NCBI GenBank assembly: GCA_940337035.1
Contig: CALNHX010001948.1
Coordinates: forward strand, 124,001-188,000
DNA: 64,000 nt
Source: Agriotes lineatus
Lineage: Eukaryota > Arthropoda > Insecta > Coleoptera > Elateridae
Direction of reading: 5' to 3'
The translations under genes and the position numbers were made by a program. The number at the start of each line of letters is the position of its first letter. The stretch's first letter is position 1. Below are positions 51,897 through 63,850 of the stretch, piece after piece. The notes beneath the pieces were generated by a model. It was not told the origin of the DNA and made no database searches. It saw nothing but the letters and a program-made list of their open reading frames with translations.

Positions 51897-52734
51897 CAGG
51901 GTGTTAATTAAGTATATAGAAAAACTTTAAGGGGTGATTCCTTGATCAATTCTAAGATAAAAAGTTCATAGAAACATGGGACCTAAACGGCTTCGTTTTC
52001 AAGTTGAAGTTTAAACAAAAACTTTTTTTTTTAATTTGGAAAACGGCTAGAGGTATTCTAATGACACTTGGTGTAGGTTAGTATTTCATAAAGTGGAATT
52101 GTTCGGTCAAAATAAATTTAATTTATTTCCACCAGTGGCGTGCGTCGGGGCGACCTCAGTTACCTTATTTTAGAAAAATATAGTACACCACTGTTTTTTA
52201 GAAAAAGTTTTGCAGCTATTCTAAGGTTGTTTTTTATTAAATAACATTTTGTAAAAGCTTTTTAAGCTGTATTTTGAAAGCGAAGCGGTTTAGGTCCCAT
52301 TAACGTCCGATGAACGAAATTGCTGTTACAGATTTTTCCATTTTTCTCGCAAAAGATCTATTCTATCAAAAAAATATAAGATACATCTTTTGCATAGTTT
52401 CAATGGATAAAGCTAAAAAACTGGTCGTATTGACTAAAAAACAGTGGCGTACCAGATTTTTCTGAAATAAGGTAACTGAGGTGGCCCCGATACACGCCAC
52501 TGGTGGAAATAAATTCAATTTATTTTGTACAAACAATGCCACTTTATGGAATACTAACATACACCAAGTTTCATTACAATACATCTAGGCGTTATCCAGA
52601 TTTTTGTTTAAATTTCAACACCCTGTATCTCGAAAACGAAGCCGGTTAGGCCCCATGTTGGTATAAACTTTTATCTTAGAATTGATCAAGGAATCATCCC
52701 TTAAAGTTTGTCTACGTACTTAATTAACACCCTG
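51897..52734. mobile_element. Palindromic DNA element, about 260-bp arms
   Basis: CAGGGTGTTAATTAAGTA at the left is inverted at the right (TTAATTAACACCCTG). Arms of about 260 bp match throughout, including CTTGATCAATTCTAAGATAA, CCAAGTGTCATT-like and CCACCAGTGGCGTG segments. The centre is short and unpaired. There is no transposase; it is a large snapback MITE. Confidence 0.85.
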
Positions 52735-52743
52735 AATAATATA

Positions 52744-52864
52744 CAGGGCGCTTCATAACCTACAGAGGAGACTGAAAGGGCAGCTAGAGCGGACCAAAAT
52801 AAAGTTATTATCTTAATAAACTTCTGACCTTTTCATCCTTCTCTGTACGATATGAAACACCCTG
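52744..52864. mobile_element. 121-bp MITE
   Basis: CAGGGCGCTTCATA and (in reverse) CAGGGTGTTTCATA ends, flanked by TA on both sides. It lies 10 bp from the previous element, with similar CAGGGYG termini. Confidence 0.7.
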
Positions 52865-53929
52865 TATAAATATATAAACTTACTGTTTCTCAGAGCGCAT
52901 AAAATTCTAGAGCTTATCGAAAAGCTTTGTTCGAAGAATGCGTTTTCCAATCACTTCAAATATGAAACAACCGGATCCGCCACCTGATCACTAAGTTGAA
53001 GATTCCCTTGTAGTGTTTTTCTAGCGTCAGTGCTATGATACACACATTATAAATTCCACGTACGATGAGATATTGATATTTCGGTAACCTTGTACCTTGC
53101 ATTTTGTGTAACGCCAGCATAGTAACAGAGTACGCCAATTTTGAACTACCGAGTCAGAAACTAATTAATTGTTTAGACCTGTGACCAATGGTTGCAACTA
53201 TACAAGGTAAGTATCAATTTCTAAGATGTCGCAGATATTGGACTAATTTATTTATTTATCTTCGCGGCACGTCTTCCATTCTCACTTAAAATGTTGTTTA
53301 CTACAGAACATTCGATCATAACATCCGCGGTATTTTTAAAATACCATTTAATATGAACCACATCAAAGACATTTCACTATGGGTAAAAAGAGATACTCAT
53401 TTGCTACTTTTAATGAGTAACTTGCTGTGGTTGCTGTACTCAAATAATGTGTAAGCTCCTCATTCGCTATATTTTGGGAATCGGTATACCCAGAGAGGTT
53501 AAACCTACAGCCACTGTAGTATAACCTATATTTTTCAGTGCATGTTTTTAAGACCCTCATCGTAGTTATCAGGGATGTTAAGAAACAATTGACGAAGGTC
53601 CACTATTTAGAGCATAACAATCAGGATGATTTCACGGAAAGCTTGTAAACGGTAGGTATGAAAATGCAGATTTGAAAGATACATTGCCAAGTACTATAAG
53701 AATAATTTACCTGCTGGTTTAAATGTCAAATTGACATGTGCGACTGCTATTCGAGCACGACTCTGGCAACTTCAATTTTTCACGCTTGCTCTACCACTAC
53801 GTACTTTACAAGATTCGCTTTCTACTTCCCTCAATAAGTTTGCAATATGACGAAAGCTAATGAACTGTCATATCTGAAAATTCTTTCAAAAAGATTTCAA
53901 AATCATCGTGTGTGGAATAACGTAAATTA
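52865..53929. other. Intergenic, nothing recognised
   Basis: No coding signal or clear repeat pairing. Confidence 0.4.
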
Positions 53930-54184
53930 ACGGGTAGCTCAGTTGGAAAAGCGTTAGGCTTGCATTAAGCGATTCGAATCCCGCAGGGGTCGGAATTTTT
54001 CCACAGCCTTGGGGATTGGAATCGGGCTCCGTGAGACCATTCACTAAATTGACTGTGCTCTGCTCAGAACCACAGACCTAAGAGATCGAGTAACAAGGTC
54101 CATAGATCACCAAGACACACACGAAACAATGGTTGTTACGCAAGCACCGCTAAGGTAACAAGAGTTAACGATAGTACATACAAT
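53930..54184 (+). mobile_element. tRNA-derived SINE (family 1), copy 2
   Basis: The head GGGTAGCTCAGTTGGAAAAG is a good pol III A box, then a B-box-like GATTCGAATCCCGC. The body is shared with 18751-19111 (GGGGTCGGAATTTTTCC, CAGAACCACAGACCTAAGAG). It ends GTACATACA. It lacks the extra segment of roughly 100 bp seen in copy 1. A short gap in the tRNA-like part excludes a real tRNA gene. Confidence 0.85.
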
Positions 54185-55189
54185 ACTATGGCAGAAAATA
54201 TTCAAGTTAATGAGCAGCTTGGGAGTTATCTTTTACTAATCAACGCCACCCAGTTGCACATTATGTGCCGCACTGTCTCTGGTTCCTTATTGCAGGCTCT
54301 GAAGATAAGGTCTCCATTAAATTTTACGATCTTCGCTTGGTGCTTCAGACAGTAGTATGTCCTGTCATACTGATTTTACATTATTCCCTAATTATACATA
54401 CAAGTAGTTCTGTAGCAAAATTCAATCTGCGGAAATTAAGTTCCTACATTCAGTAAAGGGACGCATTATAGTAGACCGAATTAGAAACGAAGACATTAGA
54501 GAAAAACTATATAAAATCCATCATTGTAAATAAGCTTGTTACCGCAGTATAGTTCGTTCCATGGATCATACCACTGTTATCATGTACATTTGAAGCAATC
54601 ACTCAAATTATCTAACATCATGCAATTGCTTCCTCTTATTAGCAGAAGAGAACGTTCTAGATCATTTGCGTAGTTGCTCCATGCGCACGACGTTAGAAAT
54701 AAGATCAGTGTATATGTTGTGCTGCTTACAAGTCCAGTCACTTATCAAAGTATTGTTGCACATTCATCAATCTTTTACCGGAATGAATTCAGCACCAGTC
54801 TCGGTTTTGAATCCGTGTAAGTACTGCAGTGGCTATATTAATGACCGTGTGTTGAATTTTGGTATTGTTTCTGATTACCTGTTTCAATATACGCCATTTT
54901 GAGTCTTTTAATATCCTATTGAATATTTTTAGCAGTGTACCCATATTTAGTTACAAAAAGTTACTAATGTCAAAATAAAACATTACATTTTATAACTTAT
55001 CTAAAGTAGCTGAGTTACTGAACACGGCTTAAGTATTAAAATATTGTATCATTATTGATGCACACTTGCGTTATTTTATACACAAAAATAAAGTAGGTAA
55101 GAATGCAAACTGCATTTTAACCAAGCAATAATTTTAGCTCGGCTGATTAGGTAGGACGTGTCCTAAATCGGTGCAACATCAAAACTATG
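54185..55189. other. Intergenic, one weak exon-like segment
   Basis: At 54294 an AG is followed by a stretch reading SEDKVSIKFYDLRLVLQT, which faintly resembles a WD repeat. It is isolated and not credible as a gene. Nothing else seen. Confidence 0.35.
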
Positions 55190-55199
55190 TTTACGACCA

Positions 55200-55660
55200 A
55201 TGAAACTTTGGATAACGGCTTCAAATCAGTAACCTACAAAATTCCTAGTTGAAAAACCGCTGGCGTACATCACATTCCTTGCTCTTGCGGTTCGAGTTAC
55301 ATTGGACAGACTGGTCGTTACATTGATCTAGAACTTCAAGAACATACAGGCGATTTCAAACACAAACACATCACAAAATCAGCCGTAGCTGAGCATACAT
55401 TTAGAAATGGCTCACCTTAGAATTTGAGCACGCCATAGTACTTGGCAGAATACCTCACAGCTTTCCACGAGTGATACGTGAAGCCATAAAAATAGAAAAA
55501 CATCCCAAAAAATATAAACAAGGACCATGACCTTAAGCTTAATAAAACGTGGGCTTCTGTGATACACGATCTAAAGCATTACAACCACTGTGCGTCAAAC
55601 TGCCACGCCCTACGGTTTCAAACTGCGCTGCACTTGAACAATCAATCAGCGTTCCGTCAC
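55200..55660 (+). pseudogene. Penelope-like element, GIY-YIG endonuclease remnant
   Basis: Translation across several frames gives HIPCSCGSSYIGQTGRYIDL, KSAVAEHTFRNGS, PRVIREAIKIEK and LNKTWASVI. These are the C-terminal GIY-YIG endonuclease of a Penelope-like retroelement: Cys motif, SYIGQTGR core, KSAVAEH and the IREAIEI helix. Stops and shifts (for example after NGS) show it is dead. The upstream RT is not recognisable. Confidence 0.8.
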
Positions 55661-56809
55661 TCCCAACGGCAGGCACAGAGGACTAAATGGCTCCCCAACG
55701 GTCTTCAATTCTTAGCACGACTTTCACTCTGATGGTGCAAGCTGCAATGTCTCGCAAAACGTTATTGATATGGGTGCACAAACAGCGACAAAGCAAAATC
55801 TGCCGACGTATCCTTGTTCTCAAGGTCCTCAAACAACAGGAGCCAACCAAAGACCATGACCATCGCGTAGATCTTTGCACGATTTCACAAAGTGCAAGGC
55901 ATATTAAGCCAAACCGAAATTCCTTTTTAACAAGAATATATCTACTATTTACTTATTATGAAATATAATGATTTCGACATATATTGCTATGATCACATTT
56001 TAGTAACCTCATATGTAAAATAATAATTATTAGTAATTGATAACAACCAGCAAAATCAGATATTAATTATAAAAATATCCAGAAAATGTAATAATTTAAA
56101 GTTCAGATTTTTTATAAAATAGCCTAGGGCATTTGTAAATAATTGTTAGCATAATGTTTTTAGAATAGCATTATTTTTGTGTAGAAAAAAATTAAAATCA
56201 CAGTAGGCTTGGCAGTTCATGCAGCTAAAAAACAAAACTGTAAACAGACAATTGGAGGTGGCTTCTTTAAGAGAAGTAGCTGTGTTTTGCTAAGCTCCCT
56301 AATAAATAATATCGTATGTGCGATTAAATACCAAAGTTTACCAAAAATTTGTGTTTTTATCAAGAGAGTGTGCCCAGGAAGATTTGTGGAAGTGTTCTTT
56401 TGCATTGAGCTTTCGCAACAGGCATAACGTAGACATCAATTAGTAAAGTGCAAGCCAGAGTATTTCGAAGTGATTTTACAGAGGTCCAGCCAATTTTATA
56501 AGTGCCTACCCAAATGCATAAGCGAGCAGTGTACCTGTGGTGCACCGCAGCCCTATAGTGAGACCCCCAGACTCAGCGAAAGCCATCCAAAAGGTCATTC
56601 AGTTGCAGCCGACATTGAGCTGGAAACTAGAGCCGATTCGTGCCTTGCTAACAGCGGGCCGGTAACAATATCCTGTCCTGAGCATCATCGAACCTTCAGC
56701 GAGGCTGTAGGTAAATCGAGATCATCTTAGAAGCCATCTAAAGGTCAGGTTTTACCAGCTAAAAGTGTCTTTTTGTGATTCTGTTCGAGAGGCGTCGGTT
56801 TGCATTTAA
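55661..56809. other. Intergenic, nothing recognised
   Basis: Open frames at 56209-56427 and 56470-56730 have mixed composition and no known domain. They may be element-derived, but I cannot place them. Confidence 0.35.
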
Positions 56810-57225
56810 CTTCCGGCAGTGGCGTCAGTAGAAGTCTTTTGTTTTGTGACGTGGTATAGTTACATTCAATTTTTCCCGCACTGCAACAGCGTTTACTGCT
56901 TGGACATACACAATTTAAATAGAACGCGGAGCTTGTTTACATTTTTTAACACCAGGGAACCATCTTGGAATAACCAAGGTCCCATCCGGTAGAAATATCA
57001 CGTTAGGAAGTTAAATAGCGAGCACACAAAGTGCGTAGAAATAAATGTGTAATCAAACTATAAATAATTTGTAATAACAAGTTAGCAAGTTAATTTTGGA
57101 TGGAGCGACCTAACCCTGAGATAGAATCATTATTAATTTAAAAATTAAGGATTATTATCCGGGCATATTATAACCGTGTTGAGATAGAGTCATAATTAAT
57201 TATAAAATCAAACAGAGAGAGCGAA
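56810..57225 (+). repeat. Dispersed repeat, pair with 51.6 kb
   Basis: Carries the same ordered blocks as 51590-51880 (GGCGTCAGTAGAAGTCTTTT, CAGCGTTTACTGC, GAGCGACCTAACCCTGAGAT), with extra sequence between them. Confidence 0.6.
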
Positions 57226-57668
57226 TGTATCACAATAGAGAACAAATATATTATTAAATAATCTGTTGGCGGAAAATTTTGATTGCATTGTATAAAATGA
57301 AACTGGTTTTGGTTCTGATGTATACATCTCTAACTTATTTTATCAACGCTATAATGTTCTCAGATGTAAGAGTTATAAATGACTGCAAAATGATAGGAAG
57401 AAGGTGTGCTAATTGCTAGTAAATCTCACTATGCTTCTGAAGTTATTTCAGTAAATAAATATCCTGAAACTTTGGCAATACAAGTAAGCATTTTTGGAAT
57501 TTTTTTTATTATGAGCTTAGCCTATATCGTGCCTAGATTACCTTTAAACCAATATATAGAATATTTTAATATGATTGAACATATCTATAACATTTTGCAG
57601 GTGGTACTCCAATATCATACAGTTCACTGGAAATGTTAAATATTTTTAGCTTAAAGTTACAAATTATA

Positions 57669-57671
<3 letters not shown>

Positions 57672-57709
<38 letters not shown>
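57672..57709. repeat. (TA)n microsatellite
   Basis: About 19 TA units without interruption. Confidence 0.95.
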
Positions 57710-57710
<1 letters not shown>

Positions 57711-59799
57711 ACTAGAAATAAAACACATTTAGAAAATTTTACGCCCTATACGTTCTTTAAAAAACAAATTACAAAATTGTACTGTAATAAATACTTACGC
57801 TAACAAAATTCTGACCCATATCAATGTTTTGATGCACTTTTGAATGGGATTTGGTTGTCTTTTGCAAATGCTATAGTTCCCTACATGTTATAAAATGTTG
57901 GTAACCATTTTTATTATGATTTATTATTATCGCTTGCTATTTTTTGTTTAAAACTGTTTGTTACAATTTGCCTTGCTAGGACGCATGTTTATTTTTATTT
58001 AGGTACAATATGTACTATTATAATAGCTATTTAAGTACCAACGAATGTAAGAACCTTTAATATTTGAGGTAGGCAAGTACAAGCCAAAGCAAAGCCGCGG
58101 CTTGTTGCTTGCCGAAAATCACCGACTTACACGTTTTGTTACTAAGGCTGTATCACTGACTTACATGATCATCAGCGGGAAAATACTATTATTTTATTTT
58201 GTACGAGGGAATGTATTGTAACTGGGCCTTTCGCGTTTGGTCAGTCTATTAAATAAATAAATATAATTGCGTGCTGACAACATATGTGCACTTTAATGCT
58301 TTGCAATTTGCTTGTGAAGCAGAATGCAGATTTACAAGTTCTAGAGTAAAGCTAAACCTTGCAAGAAAAAGTTATCCTTTAAGGCTGATAAACTTTCCTA
58401 CAAACGAGGGATCCGCGTTTTACTGTTGAAGGGCTTCTCACGACAACTCCATACTTAGACAACAGGTGGCGCCTAGCAATTTGTCCAGCAAGTGTTCGGT
58501 ACCTTCATGGTAGAATCTATTTTGATGTGCGGTGAGCGAGATAAACTTATAGCAATACCCCTCATCCTATTATTGTTACTGTGCAGCAATGTAGTCTGCT
58601 AGAAATCAAATATAAAATTGTTAATAGTACTTAACAGCAATTAAAAACCAACTTAAAGGTGGGGCTGCTACTAAAGCAAGAAAGCAGATTTAGTTTTTAT
58701 ATCGCACATAAAGTGAACCCACTAATATACCTTAACCCATTTTATTCCTAAAAAGCACATCGATGCGTTTGCCTATTAACGTTACTTTTTAATTAATTTC
58801 ATTCAATAACTCAATTTTGAAAGTGCTGCCCCTTGAGAGCGTATCATTTCTGTACCAAGCAATTTAAGCGTTAACAAAACACCATTCCAACTAATCAACC
58901 GAGAAAGTTTGCCGCTAAAACACTCAACGGACAATTAGAGCTTTTTAAAGTACTTCGCTTTGGACTAATTGCGCTAATTTGAATTAATAATAATAGGCGC
59001 CTTCAACTGTCTCCACTCGCAGTTGAATTTCCGCTGCGTCCCTTTAAATCCAAAAAGCTTGCAAAAAGCTTCGGATGCTTTCTTCCAGGCTACCAATTCC
59101 CGTAATGGGTATTAGAATAAAGTAGATCGACAAATTATTTAAAATCGCTTTCCCTGAATATCAAAACTGCAAACAGCGCAACTGCTGGCATTTGGGAATC
59201 TTTTTAAGAATGGTAACTGTTTGATGATTTATTCGTAACGTATTCTGGTCTGTCTTTGTGGATATATGTATATGAGGTTTGTACTGAGCTGCAGCTTATT
59301 TTTAATGTAAGTGAATCAAATTTCGAAAAATCGTATTTTACTAATAGTAACACTTTGAATAATTTTGCTGCCAAAAATTGTTGGATATCAGTGTCATTGT
59401 GTTCTATGCACTTGACCATACACTGTTGGAAAGAAGAAAATTATTTGTGATTCTATATGCAATTTATTGTCATTGGAAGACATTGGCTCAATTATGCTGA
59501 TGTTGCATTATATTTAGGAAATGAATTTTCTGAAGTAGTAATTTTGCTTCGAGTTCTTATTTTTGTGTGTCTCTAATGTCAGATTAAGCGCTATCGTTAA
59601 TGATGTCTTTATTCTTTACTAGACTATCGTCACAACGGTTCGTTGCCTTCGCTAAACAATTCACTGCTAGGCCCACTTTAAGAACCTCAATTACATTTCG
59701 GTAATAAAATCTTCATTATTTGACAATTAAACAAAATAGGTATATACGTTTGGCTTATTTTTAGAACTACAATTGTTCAAGTAAATTTTGATGTACTGC
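57710..59799. other. Intergenic, nothing recognised
   Basis: AT-rich with short frames on both strands (for example 59204-59450) lacking any family signature. A short inverted sequence, GCAAGTACAAGCC and GGCTTGTTGCTTGC, lies near 58072-58115. Confidence 0.4.
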
Positions 59800-59861
59800 A
59801 ATGTACAAACGTGTGTCCATTGCTATTTTTAATCTTCGTAAATGATTTAGCAGAATGTATT
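59800..59861 (+). pseudogene. LINE RT fragment
   Basis: TNVCPLLFLIFVNDLAECI corresponds to the GPLLFxIFxNDL block between RT motifs. It is only about 20 codons long, with no neighbouring RT motifs. Confidence 0.35.
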
Positions 59862-60624
59862 ATTACATTTAAATTATTAATAACACAAATAACAAACCAA
59901 ACTACGAAATCAATTTAAAACGACCACTGATTGTGACAAATTAAATGCTGACAACGGTAGTCAAAAGACTGGAGGGCATTCTACGCCCATCCTAGTAAAG
60001 GGAGTTGCAGATGGGACGGCATAGAACCAGCAGGACAAACTGGTAGAATCTTTCCCCGGCTCAGTCAGTAGTGCCGAAAGTTCACCATGGATTGATGATT
60101 AATCACACATTAATTGAAGGGTAATTAAGTATTAGTTAAGGTTAGATACAACGAACACATTGGTGAGCAGAAAGGTCAAGACGGCAGTATAGATGAAAAA
60201 AGTGGAAAAAATATCTGAATACGGGTAGAAAAGGCACACGTTAAAAAATTATAATATAAGAATAAAAAAGCTGAATTGACGTTGAGAAAAAAATAAAAAC
60301 AATGTACAAAGGAAACCAAAAACTATTTCATGGCATAATAAGAAATATGAGAAGACAAAACCACAAACTCTAAAGAATATTAAATATGGCATAGGAGAGG
60401 TAATAACGGAAGAAGTATGTTTAATTTCAAATTAAACAGATTTAAATTTCATTTCAAAATTTAAGAAATACAAACTAGTAGTGCATTTTATAAAAGTTCA
60501 ATATGTTTAAAAATGCAAACTAGCAGCACATGCATTAGTACATGAAAGTTCAATATGTCACAACTGTATGTCAGCAGAATTGCAAAAATTAACTCTTGGC
60601 AGCCTTGTATTAACATTCGAGAAC
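59862..60624. other. Intergenic, nothing recognised
   Basis: AT-rich. The Lys/Asn-rich stretch near 60180-60420 may be decayed LINE, but I could not match it. Confidence 0.35.
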
Positions 60625-61055
60625 GACCTAGTAATTCAAGTTCAATGTAACACAAGTGCATGTCTCGCGGAAGCAGCTTGCTTAAAAAGCTGACTGTTTG
60701 TTATGACATATGATAGCGACATAGTAAAATTAAACACTTTACACTTTGAAATAATGCAATTTTTAGAACTAAGCGGAATGTATATGTATATATAGACCGA
60801 GATTTTATAATAAAAACAATCAGCATTAAGTGCTTGATTCATTTATATCGAGGTACTACTTTTCCAAGTCTAAAACTTTTGAAGTGTGAGGCTGCACTTC
60901 GGGTAGTTACCAAATTATAACGTCCCTCTGAATGGCCTGACTACCTCGTCTTAAAATGCGGCTCGCAGTCTCAACCGTATGCTCAGAGTTAAAGGGACGG
61001 AACCAGTGCACGTAACAGAAACCTGTTCAGCCTCCAGGCAATTCTGTTCAAGGTA
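60625..61055 (+). repeat. Dispersed repeat, copy 2 (LTR-like)
   Basis: Homologous to 1605-2035, with GAAGTGTGAGGCTGCACTTC, GGAACCAGTGCAC and CAGCCTCCAGGCAA. TATA-like TATATAG near 60790 and AATAAAA near 60810 keep the same order as copy 1. Confidence 0.5.
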
Positions 61056-61189
61056 ACTATAACGGAACGATGGCGTCACCACTTCAAACTTCTACTAGAA
61101 TTGAAAAAACACAGAAAATGTAACTGAATAAGGAAAGTACTAGGACGTAAATAGAGGAGGCACAGAGGCAAGAATAAAAGTAGGAAGAA

Positions 61190-61580
61190 TACGATGATAC
61201 TACTAATGAAGAGGTCTCAGAAATCATACAAAAGACAAAGACAGGAAAAGCACCCGAACACGACGAAGTAAGCATGAAGATATTAAAAGCAATAGCGGAT
61301 GATGCTGGATATACGAGTACTACGAAATATTTTCAATGGAGTAACGAAAACAGAAATTGCAGCAAAAGACTAGCAAATCGGAACAATCACCTTATTTATA
61401 AAAAAGAATGTTCACAAGAATACCAAAACTATCGAGGAATTACACTGCTAAGTACAGTAGGAAAAGTGTTTGCACGAATAATAGAAAAAAGAATAAGGAC
61501 TTAGGTAGAAGACACGCTAGAAGACTACCAATACGGTTTCAGATACGACCCAGATGTCATCTTTATATTGCAGCAGTTCA
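61190..61580 (+). pseudogene. RTE-clade LINE, RT N-terminal fragment
   Basis: Frames give VSEIIQKTKTGKAPEHDEVS, NYRGITLLSTVGKVFARIIE and LEDYQYGFRYDP, the start of an RTE reverse transcriptase. Stops and indels break it, and the catalytic motifs are gone. Confidence 0.75.
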
Positions 61581-62039
61581 GTGTGTAACGTTTGACCTTT
61601 CGAATTTAATTTTAGTCCAGGTAAATTATTCTGGAAATTTATGACTTGCATTAATTTCGGGTGAACTCAATCGGAGAAATGTTCGATCTCAAATGTATAA
61701 GGTCAGCAAAACACAATTTGTAAATCAACGGTATAATATTGTTAGCTATTTTTACAAAATAAGACTTAATTTACGAAACAACCAATATTTCCGTCAGATT
61801 GGTGTGACAGAGGATGTCCAGAAATGCAACATAACTATTTTATAGTTACCTGCAGATGCCATACCGAGTCCCCAAAATAGACAACTCTTCAGTAAATTCG
61901 TCACATTCCTCTAAAATGTCAATTCTTTTTAATAATGACCCTTTAAATTTCTCTTTGACCTACAAAGGTTCTGTGGGGCTTTAAATTATCCTGAAAATAC
62001 AGTAAGATATATTTATATTCACAAATTGTCTTTAAACCT

Positions 62040-62405
62040 ACAAACCTTTGCATGCACAAACGATACGGTGCTATTGGAAGAATGTTGCACGTCAGCTGTC
62101 AAATATTCAAAACTAGTAAGGACAAAGGAAGGACAAATGAGACCGCCTGGACATGTAGAAAGGTTGGGAGAAAAAAGAACAACACGAAGAATATACGAAG
62201 CAAGACCACTGAAGAAAAAAGAGAAAGGAAGACCATAAAAACATGGACAGAAAAAATAAAAAGCGCAGTAATGGAGAGTGGTATAAAATGTAAAGGATTG
62301 GACCACTGACATTAGAATATGGAAAGAAACGTGTTAAAAGCCACCGAGGAAATAGCACAAATCAACACGCACAGCCTTAGACCCGTAAGAGTAGAAAGGC
62401 CACAG
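62040..62405 (+). pseudogene. RTE-clade LINE, C-terminal fragment
   Basis: Reads KTWTEKIKSAVMESGIKC and, across a frame change, RPPGHVERLGEKRTTRRIYE and KATEEIAQINTHSLRPV. This matches the basic C-terminus of RTE proteins. It is probably the same insertion as 61190-61580, with its middle lost. Confidence 0.65.
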
Positions 62406-63125
62406 AATTAAAGAATAAGTAAGATTACTTGATAGCCTAAAATTATATGCAGCAGCAAGGTAAGTTGCTTTTAAAATATTCACCAATTCTGGATTAAGGA
62501 CATAGGTTGCAGCGAATAACAAAGCCATCACACAACTTTTGAACTTAGTTTCTACCGATTAAAAAATAGCAAATAGCTTTTTCCTAAAGTTATAAACTAG
62601 AAGTTTTCGAAAGAGGAAGAATGCCAAACTTCCCAAGTATTGAACGTTTTTAAAAAGTAATTCGAAGTAATTCAAAAAATGTAGACTGTTGATTGAGAGG
62701 AGTTTTGTCTTTAAGGTTGGAAACTTGTTAAAGGAATGAAAGGGTTTATTACGGCAACGATTCCTAAATAGTGTCTAACGTTGTTAATTAGGTCCGGGTT
62801 TTGCTACGTTGGTAATAAATATGCCAAACTAGCTCTCGTGTGGTTATGGGTCAAACTACCGGATGTACAGAGGGCGCCAGATTTAATGGTCCCGAACGAT
62901 TGACACAATATTTGAATTTAATTTGTCGGATGGCCCAAAAACTGAAAGTGCTGCAAATCAAACCCAAAAAAGACACTCAAATGCAAAGTAGAACCTGACT
63001 TCGTTCACCAAGTCGGCACAAAAGCAGAATAATAGCATCAAGAAATCGAATATCGGTAAACCCCACAACAATATAAGAAAAATAATCACTTGAAAAAAAG
63101 ATAATCGGTTAATAGCAATGCATCA
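62406..63125. other. Intergenic, nothing recognised
   Basis: No coding signal or clear repeat pairing. Confidence 0.4.
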
Positions 63126-63850
63126 TATACCAGGTGAGTTTTTTAAAGTGTTAGAAGCCGATATCTCGAAAACGGTTAACAATATTTTCATGAAATTTTT
63201 GTGAGGTAATAGGGAGATGGGGGGACATATAAAAACATATTTTTGACATTTACCTCTTTTTTGTGTTTTGAGGGATGGGGAGTAACTTTGTAATTTTAAA
63301 TAGGATGATGTAATTTTGTTTAGAAAATTCGAATCTACATAAAAAACTACGTATATGTACAAAACAGTTTTTGATTTCCTCTTTCGGTTACGGAATTATG
63401 GTGACTAAATTTTAATAGAAATTACAAAATAAATACATTTTACCAATAAATCAAGTTCACTTATTTCAAAATTAGAATTTGTTTCCATAGAAATGTGTTA
63501 GTTCTACTTAAGTAAGTTGAGAATTTTGACGTTGGAACGAAAATTTCACATTTTTTTAAATTGTATAACCTAATAAATCATAATTCTGTAAACAAAAGCA
63601 AATCAAAAAATCTTTTGTAGGCATACGTAGTTTGTTACGTAGATTCGAATTTTATAAACAAAAGTACATTATCCTATTTAAAATTCCAGAGTTACCCCCC
63701 AACCCTCGAAACACAGATAGGAGGTCAATGTCAAAAATATGTTTAAATATGTCCCCCATCTCCCTATTACCTCACAAAAGTTTCATGAAAATATTGTAAA
63801 CGGTTTTCGAGATATCGCCTTGTAACACTTTAAAAAACTCACAGGGTATA
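63126..63850. mobile_element. Palindromic DNA element, about 340-bp arms
   Basis: Left arm TATACCAGGTGAGTTTTTT, then GATATCTCGAAAACGGTT and GAGGTAATAGGGAGATGG, is inverted at the right end almost base for base, with AGAAGCC against CAAGGCG-type differences. The arms extend to CGAATCTACRTAA near the centre. There is no transposase. It is a large foldback/snapback element at the window edge. Confidence 0.85.

Noticed and set aside
54290..54350. WD-repeat exon on the plus strand
   Set aside because: One short stretch resembling a WD blade, with no partner exon or consistent borders. EML exons are on the other strand and already account for their blades.
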